Part shown: positions 1 through 12,100 of the stretch, in pieces
Layout of the letters: each line of letters starts with the position of its first letter
Numbering within the stretch: position 1 is the first letter of the stretch
Assembly: GCA_032173965.1 (NCBI GenBank)
Contig: JAVUNC010000004.1
Location: forward strand, 59,993,501 to 60,057,500
Length of the DNA: 64,000 bases
Origin: Sitta carolinensis
Lineage: Eukaryota; Chordata; Aves; Passeriformes; Sittidae
Direction of reading: 5' to 3'
Notes under the pieces: generated by a model
Databases searched by the model: none
What the model saw: only the letters and a program-made list of their open reading frames with translations
Told to the model about the DNA's origin: nothing
Program-made: the position numbers and the translations under genes

Positions 1-359
1 TTAGTAGGAAACTGCAGTGGCTTTGAGCTGATCTGTCTCAAAGGCCTCCCCTTCTGCTTGTGAGACGGTCACGGTAAATGTAGTGGAAAAATCTGGACCT
101 GTATTAACAAAAAGTACATCTTGAAATAGCAGTCATTTGGATGGAGCTATGTTTTGATAACTATTAAGAAAAGACATGTGAAAATAAGTGTACTGATGCA
201 AATCTTAAAAAGTTAATAATCTTTCTCCTGAACAAAGCTGGTGATGATATGTGGCTGGCTACTGTCTTTTAGTATCCTTGGACTTGTCATACCTTTGGAC
301 ACCTTACTGTACCATTGATTTAGAACTGAAATCATACTGCATAACAAAACAGTAGTTTG

Positions 360-545
360 TGGGGGGAGTTTGGGATTGTGTGTTTTTGGTTGGTTTTTGG
401 TTGGTTGGTTGTTTTTTTTTGCTTTGGTTTGTTTTGGGGGTTTGTTTGTTTGTTTTTTGTTGTTTTAGGTTTTGGGGGGGATTTTGGGGTTTTTTTGTGG
501 GTTTGGTGGTGTTGTGTTTTTTTTTTTTTTTTTTTTTTTTTTATT
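360..545 (+). repeat. GT-rich low-complexity tract ending in T26
   Basis: About 185 bp composed almost only of G and T on the + strand (A/C on the other), with GGTT and GTTT units, then an uninterrupted run of 26 T at 517-542. G-runs at 436-440, 474-480, 486-489 and 499-501 give G-quadruplex potential on the + strand. Similar (TTTGG)n-type tracts recur through this window and are common in avian introns. Confidence 0.9.
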
Positions 546-2219
546 TGGTTGAGAACAAAATTACTATCTCAGAAATTTCAAGGTAGCAGAAATAAGCAGA
601 CTGCTGTTGGATTGGAGAACTCTGAAGCTGTGAAGCTTGAATTGTTCCACTGACCAGAAAATATACCTAGACAGGCCTTTTCTGACACAAAGAAGAAAAG
701 TATGGCTCCCACACTTGGTGCTGTAGAGACTCTCAGAAGGTGATTACCAAGGGATGTTCTGAAGTCATTTTTCCATTTAGTGCAAGAAACCTAGCACCTC
801 TCCTTTTCCCATTCCTTTTCCCCAGCTGCATTTGGCTGTCCTGTCAGTCAGCTGTGGTGGAAGAATTCGTATTAGTAAGATGGGGTTTTGATGCCAAATG
901 CCAGGAGGCAGAAGCTTTTTAAAAGCCACTTTATCCAGTCATTTGGCTCAAAAGGCCTTCCTTCATGATAAGCAGTACAGAAACAAAGATCCTGCAAGTG
1001 TCCCACTGATAGAGTGAATAATTTGGTGTAGTTGCTGGTTTTCGAGAAGCTGGTTATTGTCTGCAGAGGGAAGGGAGCACGTTCTGAGGCTGAACTCCCC
1101 CTGGTAAGCAGAGAAGCTATTTCTTGGGGTCACTTTGGCTTGGGTGAGTAGAAGAGCTCAGAGCTGGGGCAGGGGGGTGGAGGGTAACATTACAGGAACA
1201 TGTAAGCACACATTGAGAATGAAATCTTGGTTCTATGGATAGCAGTGGTCAAGGAACTAAACATGATAGGAGGGACACGCACATCACACACCCCCATTTA
1301 ATTGCCTATGCTCTGATGCTGGCAGCTGAGATAATAAACAACAGAAGCTGAAATTTCTCATTTACAATTACAAATTTTGTCTCCTTGGTATTACTTGAAA
1401 TCTAGTGGGAAGGTTCACAGGATTGGAACATTAAAATAAATGGTTATAACCTATTTAGAGAGAATGGAATAGATAGAAGGGGAAGAAAAGTGGTACTCTA
1501 TATCAAGAGTGATATTATGTATTTCTGAGTAACTGAGTATGCAAAAGCAAATGACATTAAATGCTTGTGAGTTACTGTCCTGGCAGAGAAGGCAGGAGAT
1601 GAGGGTACTAACCAGTACCTGCTGGGTACCACTGAAATGAAGTAAAACCAGGATGACCAGTCCCTCAAGAATGTTACTTGCACTGGGGAGAGGAGGGGGC
1701 TGCAGGGACTGAACATCACCTGCTGCAAGCATTGAAACCCTTAGGAATTTCTGTTAAAAACAGTGCATGTGAATGCAGGCAGCAATTTGTCTGGAAAAAC
1801 ATTGTATTTATATACACTGAGGAATTCAAAAGCAGATGAAGAGGAACTAGTCACAGAAGTAAATCAGTGGTCTTTTAGTTGAAAGGATCATAGCTTGATT
1901 TAATTAAGTTGTATGCAGAAAGAATTGAGCTCAAATAAGAAACGATATAAAATCCATGAGCATGGATGCGTATCGATTGCTAGATATTTTGTGTACATAC
2001 ACAAACACGTCTGTTGCTTTCAGAGGGACAACAGCACAAAAGATGGGAATGGTCATGAGCTGAATCAGTTGGAAGGACTTTCTTCTGTGTAGATGATGCT
2101 TGAAATAACTTAAAGGTTTTTTTACTAAACAAGTAATTGAAGAGAAAGTTAATGCTGTCCTGCTGTTCTTGTTTCCAGCATCCGTCAGAATTTTAGAACT
2201 AGAAGCTTCACTTCTTGAA

Positions 2220-2600
2220 GCAATTTCTTGTTTTGTTTATAAAGAACATTTTGAATGTGGATCAAGTTTATTTTTAAGTGGTTTCTTTAACTAATAAAGA
2301 CCTGTTTTAAAAGGAGTAAAATTCCTTCAAGTATAAATGGGCACTAATTATGAATTTAAAATATGATCTGGTAAGAAAGAAATGTTCTGTTTGCCATTTT
2401 TATAATGTAATAAGCATGTTAAACTTAAGGACTGAATAAATATTTGTTTAAGCACCTAATTGCTTAAACAAGTACATGAGGACATTAAATTCATTTTTCT
2501 GGTTAGCAAAAAAGACTTGCCAAGCATAGTGTGAAAGCTAGAGATAATAATAAACTGAAACAGAATAATTACCAGTGAGACTAAATTTTCCTTTAAAATA
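2220..2600. promoter_or_regulatory. Candidate conserved non-coding element with hairpin
   Basis: AT-rich but non-repetitive stretch with homeodomain-type cores (CTAATT, TAATTA-like) and a perfect 11-bp inverted repeat: TTGTTTAAGCA at 2444-2454 and its complement at 2461-2471, with a 6-nt loop. ARID1B introns in vertebrates carry conserved non-coding elements, but conservation here is only a guess from texture; no alignment was possible. Confidence 0.22.
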
Positions 2601-5108
2601 ATTAAAAAAAAAAATTAATGCAACACAAAATGAAAATACATTACTCACACCACATTTTCCTGTTGCCACTTTAAATGAAGATAAGACCAGACTTACAGAG
2701 AATACTTTGATTTGAATAAATCCATTGTGATCTATGGACTAAAATGCAGTTCTCACTTACGGGATATCGCTTTCTCCTGGAAACCCAGTGACAGAGAAAG
2801 CTTTGAAGGTCATAGTAGATAATCAGTTGAGTGCAAGTTCCTCGTGCAGCCCTGCAGTTTAAAAGCATTAATATGATATTTGGCTGGGTAAAAGAAAGTG
2901 ATACTGGCAAACTGAATCTGGGTTTTGGGCCCTCAAAATGGCTAGTAGAGATGGTTCTCTGATACAGAGTCAGGATGGCTATAGTGAACTGGAGAGTGTG
3001 GTTTAATAGTAAAAATTCCAAAGAACTGAATAACCTTTTAGGTTAAAAGGAAGTGATTCAGGTCTCTTGGCCCAAATCTATGTTTAACCAAATACATGGA
3101 ACAGAAGCTTTAAGGACTTTTTCAGTCTAGCACAGAGGTATATATGGGCTATACTTACACAGACAAGGAAGGGCCATTGGCTGCAGAACTGTGGTCATGT
3201 GCAAATGTTGTCTAAGGCTTGCTGTGCCCTTCAGGTAACTCAAACAAACAAAACCCCAAGAGATCTGAAAATTAACATGGTGTTTAAAGTATTGAGTGAC
3301 ATGAATGTGAAATCACTTTCCTTCTGGCATACTGCAATCAGAGCATTTGTTTTTCTTTCTGTAGTGAATCACATGTTCCAACAGCGTGGTCAGTTTATTA
3401 AACCTGTACTACATTGTTGTGCCTTCAGAAACCAGAAACTTTAATTACAAAAAACCCCAATGTTCCTAATTTTGTAAAAATGAGTGCTTTTTGTGAAGGT
3501 GGGTTCTCTGGGCCCAAGATGTTTGCCATCAGGCAAGTAACTTAAAATGCACGTTGAAGGTGTGAAAACACCTTCTGGAGATGGAAGGTATTCTTGCTTC
3601 TTCTGAAATACCACATGAAAACTGTAAGAATTCAGAAGACACAGAAATGGTATTTTGTGTTTCGCTTGGAATCAGGGGCAGAATTGCACCTGCATCCTGT
3701 AGAAAGGAAACCTTATTTTGAGAGGGCAGCAAGCTGGCAGGCCAGCCTGTGGGGTAGGCTTGGCTGTGAGAAACACTGATCCCCCATAGCTGACAGGGAG
3801 GACTTCTGAACAGGGTACTCATTGAATGGCACACACAAAAGTTTATGTCCTGAGTTTGACTTTGTCCAGCTCTGTAAAGCCTGTTTAAACAGTGGAGGTC
3901 TTTTTTCTTATAGCTGTTTATATCCCACTGAAGCATACTGAAAATTTCTCCAAGGAAGGAAGGTCAGGAGTGGACTTAGCATGAGACACTTCTGGAGAAT
4001 GATTTTTGCTTTTTTTTTAATGTTGGTTAGCCATCATTTTGATTCTCAGGCTTGTGAAATCAAAACCATGCAAATAAAGAAAGATTACCTTACTAGTTTC
4101 CTTGTGAAAATGTGTGCAAATGTACCCACACTAAGCCCACTGTCATGTATCTGTTCTTGTCTGCCTTGGCATGCTTTGGGAGTAAGGGTCTTAATACCAA
4201 TTGATTAACACTTCACCTTCCAAAATTGATCACAAGGAAGCAAATTAAACAAATTCATAAAACGATACAGTAGATTAAACTGAGGCTTGATCATATCAAT
4301 TTAGTCTGACTCTATTAATAGCTAAGAAATGGCTTTTTATTTTTTTAATGCCCGGAAGCTGTGTTACAATATGCTCAAGTTACTTTTCAACCTCTCATTC
4401 TTCTAGACAATGAACAGTTATTGCTAATTTTTATGTAAAATATGAATCTTTACTTTAGACATTTTGGGGGTATTTTGGAGAATAAATTAAACATAAGACA
4501 TTATTTATTAGAATTTTACATGTAAGTTTTGCATTTAATAGCTGTTTTCTTTCAGATTTTGGTAAACCTAATAAAAATGTAACTGTAGTTATGTATTTAT
4601 GATAATTTCAGTTGTATGTGCTTTTAGGAATGTATGTATACTACATACTAATGAGGAAATGAGGTAACACTTTAGAATTGGAATATAGAAAGAATCCTAG
4701 TAATTAGGATGCTTCAGTGCAAATTTTGACTTTGCTGCTGAACTGCTATGCTAATTTCTATAAAATGCATGATATGTGCAAATAAATGATAAAATACCTA
4801 CCCAGTGCTGCATATTAGTAGTGCTTTATCCGAATAAGTATTTATTGAGCAGAAATGGTGTTCTTGGAAAACATTGGACTCAAATCTGTGTTTTCAGTGT
4901 GCTGGAGTTCCTGCTTGCTTTGAACAAATCTGCTCTTTCACATCAGGTGGAAACACTTGTGCTGCAGATGCAGCAATTAATTGCTTTTATCTCAGCACTT
5001 AATTTGATCTTGCTTCCCCCACACCTCCACCCCTAATATAGTCTCGTCTTGAAACCTTTTTTGTCTCAGTTGATGTCAAATGTGCTGTATTTCCATCATG
5101 AGAAACTG

Positions 5109-5122
5109 CTGCCCTCTGGCAC
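5109..5122 (-). promoter_or_regulatory. CTCF-like motif
   Basis: Read on the minus strand, the site contains CCAGAGGGCAG, which fits the core of the CTCF consensus (CCASYAGRKGGCRS) from its fourth base on; the first three positions mismatch. A single motif match in 64 kb carries little weight without occupancy data. Confidence 0.22.
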
Positions 5123-7395
5123 TGGGGCTCTAGATGTGTTATCAAGAGTAGTGGGGCTTGCTGTGTTGTTTACCAGCTCAGGTTTAATATGGTGCATTAT
5201 GGTGTAATTGGTTACATCATAGGAGAAGGTCTGGAGATCAGATGAGGAGGACCTTTCAAAATGAGCCTATGTAGGGGAAGCAGAAACCATCAGAGACATG
5301 CTCAGTGGACAGCATGGCCAGTGCAGAGAGTCAAGTAGGCATCTGCAGGAGTGTAGGACAGTAGGTACAAAGCTGGTGTGACTGCACTGAGAGGAATATT
5401 TCAGTGACTGGCCTCAACTGATGAGAGCACACATAGGATATGTAGCTATGCAGGCAGGGAAACTAAATTTTAGGTGCTGTTGCTCTGCATGAAGCATCAA
5501 GGCTTTGGAATAATTAACATCAGGATTATTGAGGTAAGAGTACTCAATGGTTTATTCAGGCACCATTAGTTTTATGTTTTCTTCCATGGTTTACTGATGT
5601 AGGATGTTACTGGATCCCTGAAAGATCAGTATACTGCAATGGGCTATGTATATGTAGCTTGTTAAAACAGTATGTGTAAAAGCAGTTTCAGAAGTTTTAT
5701 CTGCATGTTTTTCCTTAAAACAAGCATAACGTTTGTAACAGTTTCCATTTAGTTGTCAAGTGTTGGTTGTCACTTTTTAGAATAGAACAAAAAAGAAAAG
5801 ATGATCACCAGAAAAACATCTTGGCCTACTGTATTGCTGAGACCTGGGAAAGGTGTGTGTGGGTATTCCCTGCCACCAGCCACAGTGGTGAATAGTCGAT
5901 GCTTGAAAACAATTCATTGTGTGTTTCTGTCCTTTCTCGTCTATCTGGTCCCAGTTTTGTTAAATTTTGTCTTGGATGTACAATACACATGCAGGTATAC
6001 ATAAGTATATTACATGTACGTGTTCATGTAGTGGTGGTATGTAGCTTTCCATATCCAGAAACATCCTGATGGTGTGTATTCCTGGGCAGTAGTAGGCACC
6101 ACTCTTAGTCACAGCACTGGCTGTTCTTGACTCTGTCAGCCGTAGTGAAGCTTCAGATCTGGGATTTACTATGACAATTAAATACAGAGCATGTATAGCT
6201 CACAAATCCCCCTCTGCCGTGACCCCAGATATTGATTTATTTGATTGGACAGTTGGAAGACTATTCAGAATTATCTGTGGAGCAAGCAGCATTTTGAAAC
6301 CAGTCTTTATTAACATTAAAATGATTTATTTCTCCTTATCTTTAAAATAACTTGGAGTTTGAGTCTGACGTTGCATAAATCTCTAGGTAGTGGTGGGTGT
6401 TTGAACAAATTTTATGCAGTCTGCTTATTCACTTAAAATTTTCACAAGTATTCAAAAGCTGCTTCATTTGAAAGTACAGACTTTTCACAGCTTACTGGGC
6501 TGCAGATTTAATACCAATGAACTTTGAAAGCTTTTGCCAGGACAAGTGCATGCATCTTTGTATTGCTCCACAAGTTGGTGGTTTAGCTGAAAAATAAATT
6601 GTAAATGTCAGATCTGAAGAAGGGCTTTGTGTGACTGTAAATTTGTGTGTGCAGTGGTGGTTTTTTCCCTCCAATTGCACTGGTTAGCCTGGTAAGATGC
6701 TCTCTCCCCCTCCACAGGCTTCGCTTTATTTATTCCATGTATAGCGTTATTTGTTTATTTATGTATTTATTTTTAAGTATCGTTTGCATTCCGGTCTAAA
6801 TGTGCTTGAAAATTACCATCTGCTCTCCTGCTATTTAGATAGGGCATGCTACAACTGAGGTGAAGAGCTGTCACATCAAATATTTTCATTCTAGCTTTCG
6901 CACCTTTGATATCAAGTTACATAATTGCAGTGCAGGACCATTTCCAGGGATTCCTTATTTTCTTTTTAACCCTACCATTCCTCCTCCCAATTTTTACTGG
7001 ATTTGCTGCTTTTTGAAAGTGTTTCCAGTGCAGATGCACATTTGTGGGTGCTAGGAGAGGAGGGTTCAGCCCCTCAAGAAGGGGCTCCTTTTGGTAAAAT
7101 GTTAAAATTAGTGGAATAAGCAGGAATATAAATGTAGAATTTACCTCATGGTGCAAAATGTTTATGCAGCAGATAGAACAGGTAGGAGTAGGGTGATTCT
7201 GGGCTTGGTTGGGTTTTTTCCCTTTTGTTTGGTTGTTTCTTCTCTATTTTCCATATTTATTGTCTTTTCTCAAAGTAAAATAAAAATGGGTCAATTACAT
7301 ACACAGAATATATTTCCCATAATTTAAGGTTTAATCTTCCTGTGCTTTGGTGGATTTTTGTTTGATTCTGTTTTTCTTTAGTTTTTGTTTTTATT

Positions 7396-7415
7396 TTTGG
7401 TTTGGTTTGGTTTGG
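7396..7415 (+). repeat. (TTTGG)n simple repeat
   Basis: Four tandem TTTGG units inside a wider T/G-rich stretch (about 7370-7425). Confidence 0.85.
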
Positions 7416-7947
7416 TGGCCTTTTAAGTTCAAGGAGTAGGGGAGGTTGAAACTGCTCACAAAATTAGACCATTATAAAAATGAACAGATCATCTGTATTC
7501 GTGCTGACAGTCACTTTGAGTTGAATGGGAATAAACTGACAGAAGATGGTGTTTGGAAATGAAACATGACGGGAAAGCAGTTAGCACAAACTGCCCAATA
7601 ATTTCTCATAGTCAGGAAAAGAGCACCATTATGGAGCAGGGGTTGTGCCAGTAAAATAGCTGTTAGATAAATTAATGGTTTTGCAGTACCAGGCAGTAGA
7701 TTTGGTGTATGTCATCCGCCTCCTCCCCAGTGGTTAGTACGGTGATGGGATGGGTACTGGATCAGGTACCAAATTCCAAGTGTCTGAATCTTCTGTGAGG
7801 TAGAGTTTATTACTAAGCTTGTTTTGACCCACTGGAGCCCTGGTGGGTCAAACTGGTGTTGGCCACCTCCTGGGTAAGACTCCCTTGTCCTCTCTGTGGG
7901 GTGGCAGCTAGCTCCCCTGCATGCTTCCCAATCCATCTTCTTCACTT

Positions 7948-7972
7948 TTCTAGACACTAACAGTGTCTAGAA
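7948..7972. repeat. Perfect 11-bp inverted repeat (hairpin)
   Basis: TTCTAGACACT at 7948-7958 is followed by a 3-nt spacer and its exact reverse complement AGTGTCTAGAA at 7962-7972. No flanking target-site duplication or further pairing was seen, so its origin is unclear. Confidence 0.85.
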
Positions 7973-9121
7973 CAGTCTTCTGTACAAGGTTTGTGGGGTT
8001 TTTTGCTTCTACTGCTGAAGCACTGGTTACAGTAAATATAATTAGTTATTTTTATGTGGGGGGTTGTGCATTCTTTTGATGAACATTGGAGTGATCTTCG
8101 CTTTCACTCACATCTGGGTGGATCTTTTCTAGCGCTGGTGGACATTGTTGAGACTTTGGTGGCAATTTGGTGCTGCCAGAGCCTCTTCTGCTTATGTGGC
8201 ATGGGCATCTCTCTGCCCAATCCTTAATGCAGCGCTTGTGTTACCTGGGCTGAATAGTGGGGTGGTGGAGCTAGGCACTGGGAGATGGGCTGAGGTCATA
8301 AAGCTCAGCCACACCATGGAGATATCATGGGGATAAATCATATCCCCCTAACCACTCCCCTTTTATTTTCCTAATTTAACCTGTAAAACCACACAGGAGA
8401 GATGCTGCAGTTGGGCTGTTAGTTATAACCAGAGTTTGTGGTATCAACCCCTGATTTGGTAGCTGTGACTCCAGGGTTTGAAAGGATGCACCTGTCTTGG
8501 ATGGCATCATCCTTACATGCATGTGTGTGCATGTGCAAGCATTCTCTTCCAGCAGTAGATAGGACATTCTCCCTGCCTGTAAAAAGCTGATTCAGAGTGC
8601 AGCATCACAGTTGCAGTTGTAAACTCAGAGAGGAGAAACAAACATTTGTCCTGGATTGATCCTGTTGTCTGAGCTATGCCAAAGGGTTTTGTTCCTGTTT
8701 GCTGGTGCCACTTGATTATTTGAGCTTGGGTTTAATTTCTTCTGTTGGTCAGCTGAAGCATTTTGAGGATAGTGGAAGCCTACTAACATACCTTTCTGCT
8801 CTGAGGCTATTTGGTACCATACAGAGTTGTGTAGAGGGCATTGCCAAAACTCATCCCAGAAAATGGTTATGTGTTTGCACAGTATCACCTTGAGTTTGTT
8901 TTTCTACAGGAAACCAGAAATACTCAGCTACACTCAGTTGATTAACTCCCTGCCTCTTTTTCTACAAGAAGAGTACAGCACAGAAAAAAAAATACATGTC
9001 CAGCCACTAAGAGCTGGAAACTGCATAGCAGAGCTTGGTTTATATTTTCTTTAAACTTACCTACCTCCTCTTAGCAAGGACTCGTGTACTTCAAGTAATT
9101 GAATGGGCTGCAGGGTACATT

Positions 9122-9135
9122 GGGAATTGTAGTTT
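9122..9135 (-). promoter_or_regulatory. ZNF143/THAP11 (SBS-type) motif match
   Basis: On the minus strand the sequence reads AAACTACAATTCCC, matching the ACTACAATTCCC core bound by ZNF143 and THAP11. The usual downstream AGAATGC half is only partly kept. The 12-base core is rare enough to note, but such motifs are usually promoter-proximal and nothing here suggests a promoter. Confidence 0.35.
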
Positions 9136-12100
9136 TGCAGTGATTTGTGCTCTGAAGATTAATAATCTTACAACCCTCAGAGGGAGATAAAGAGAAGATG
9201 TTCTCAGACAAATTGTTATCTTGTATTTCAGAAATGTGCTTTGAGCACTGAGCATATCTTCTATTCATCCCTTCAGTTTTTGCCTTGATACCCTTAGTAA
9301 TGGCAATATTTTAAACATCTAGGTTCGTCTTTCTCACTTTATCCCTCCTTGGTTTTCTGCAACTTTTTGGGTTGTTCTGGAGATGTTTCATTTGTAAGGC
9401 AGTTGTGTTTTTCAGAAAACTATTCTTGAAATACTAAACTTGAGGAAAAAATATTAAAAATGTCATTGGTTTTGTAACCATTTAGACATACGCTGTGCAG
9501 ATTGAGCAAATAAGATGTTAACCTTTTATGAGTGAAGAGTCCTTGCAATGTCCTAATAACAGTGTTTTAAAAATAATTTATGTAGTCTCTAACCTTCAGA
9601 TAATTTTTGGCTTTTCTCTGCAAGTGGTTTCAGTAGCTTTTGTTATAAATTTGTTAAGTTTCTTAAATATTTGTTTTGGTTTAGCCACTGAAGTAAATTG
9701 TTACTCTAGAGATTAAGTAGGCTGAACACCCAAATCCAGTTAGTAGTAAGAAGGTGACCATCTTTCTTCTTCACCCATTATGTCTCTGCATGTACTCTAG
9801 GGAGCTGCAGAGGTTTTCATGGCTCATTGAAGAACTACAGTTTCTTTATTGTTTCTATGCTTTTAACACATACTTAAAAGTGGCTAAGAATACATAAAAG
9901 TATTTAGAAAAATATAACTTTAGGCTGGTTGGCTGAACCAAAAACTCTTACTGCCTTATTTATTTTTCCTAACACCTTTCACATCCCTCAAGGCATGTTA
10001 TGACTTTGAAAATGGGATTATATATGTGCATTGACTACCCAAGTGCTTAAAAATCTACAGTATGCTAGACACGTTACAACATATTTGGAAGAAAGGAATT
10101 GGGAAAAAATACTTAGCAAACTAAATTGGTAGGAAATGATAAACAGGCAAAATGTAATTCCATAGAGAGGGAGAGTTTGTTCCAAAGAGCTGAGAGTAGG
10201 TGGTGGGCATCATTGCTGTGCCATAGATTTTAACGTAAGGTTTAATATGCAGTCTCTACTGAGGTAATAATATCTGTCAGCTTCAGTGATATATTTTATG
10301 CATTATTGTGAATTACTTAAGCATTTTCAGATGAAGGACTAATTACTAAAAAAATTCAGTAAGGATGTCTGCATTAAGTATAGATGTGTATGTATGTATT
10401 TAATGTCTTGGGTGTTGGAGTGATTTTTTTATGCTTCTGAGATTTTCTTATGCTTTTTCTCCCTTGCAGGATGCAAAATACCGTGTGCATCAACCACATT
10501 GCTGTTATATGGCACTTAGCTGGTGTTACAAATCTTAGTCAGACTTGGGCAACTGTGGAAAACAGTTTCCTTAATTTTGGATGACTTCTGTTCCTTGCAG
10601 TACATTGATTCCAGGTGGATCTCTTGCTTTCCCTTGGGTCAGTCCAGTACATTCCTAATTTTTGTGAAGCTTAGCAGTGTTTTGCTCAGTGGTTGGGAGA
10701 CTTTTGGGGTCTGTTTTGTTGGGAAGGAAGGGAGAAGGCTTAGTTTTCTGTGGGTTCAGTGCACTAAAATGGCTCAGCTCATGGCTAGGCTGGTGACAAA
10801 GTATGCAAAAACCCAGTAGGGAGTACGTGCCAGGAGGATGGAGAGGAGGTGGATCTCTGGCACTTGGCAGTTAGAACAACTTTCTTTGTTGCACTGCCAC
10901 AGTCAGAATAACTTAAGAGTAAGAAATAATTGGCTAATTAAGGTTCATGTCATTGAACAAGGCACCTTGATGGCTGCAACTGGGTCTGCCAAAACCGTGT
11001 GGCAATGCTTTGTGCTCTTCTGCCCAACAGTCCCATTCTGGACCTAATAAATACTTAAAATGAGTTGATAAGTTTCCATTATTTTCTTCTAGTTTTGCAA
11101 AACAGAGTTTTGTCAAGATGCTTTGTCTGACTTCTCAAACCAGATTTATTCAGAAGGATGATAGAAAAGCATTGTTTAGGTTTGCACTCCTAATAGGCTA
11201 GTAATTTTTTGTTGTTGCTGGTTTTTTTGTGGTTTTTTTTAAAGCAGATGTGCTGTCCATGCACTCTTACCTTATGAATTTGTTCTCTGTGCCAGAGAGC
11301 CATGCACCAAAATGCTGTCTGCTCCATCCAGCTGTTTGAAATGGTTTTTGTTCTCCTTAGTTCTGGTTGAGAAGAACCTGTACAACACTGGTAGCAAAGG
11401 TGAATAACAAGACTAAAAGATTCTTGTCCTCCTTGCTGCTGTCTTCATAGATGTGTAGTTACTTTTGTACATGGAAAAGAAAAATTGCAGAAGTCGCTCT
11501 AATGATACGGATCTGCTACCAGCATATGATTGCTCCTCTGTGTATAACAGCAATAGGCAAACACAGAATCTTTTAATTAAACTCATGTATCTATTAATTT
11601 TTTCATAGTATGTTACATACACTGGAATCTAAGTTCCTTTAGACTGTTGGACAGCTTACTTTTTTCTTCTCATTTCCTAAATAATTTTAACAATCGGGCA
11701 GACTGTTATTTGACATGAATTTGTTGTCATATTCCAGATCTGCCTTGGATTTTGGCAGAATTTATTTCATAAAATATCCTCCTTATTTTCTCTTACTTTT
11801 TAAATGGCACTACATCAAACGTTGTCCAGAATCTGACTCACTGCTGAAATAAGTCTTAAAAAAAAGACAGATGGAGAAAGCAACTGTTGTTAAAAATTTT
11901 GTCTGAAGTATTATAGCTGTGGTAATAGTCACTTTTAAATCATAATTGCTGTACACAGTTCGATTGGTTTTAAATTTATTTTTTGTTCTTCATGGTTTCT
12001 TATTTGTACAAAGCTATTGTTTTTGCTATACTAAAGCCATTATGCTTCTCATGCAGTTTCACAGTTGAAAAATATAAAGGGAGGTTCTGTCTTGCAGGAG

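Larger units (their letters stand above)
1..7000 (+). other. ARID1B: ARID1B upstream intron, part 1
   Basis: Non-coding, AT-rich intron sequence. It holds a GT-rich/poly-T tract (360-545), a possibly conserved AT-rich block with a perfect hairpin (2220-2600), and a CTCF-like motif (5109-5122). Open frames here are short, lack recognisable domains and are not bounded by matching splice signals. Nothing else could be identified. Assignment to ARID1B is inferred from exon A downstream on the same strand. Confidence 0.7.

Noticed and set aside
357..653. 98-codon Trp/Phe/Gly-rich frame
   Set aside because: Direct translation of the GT-rich/poly-T tract.
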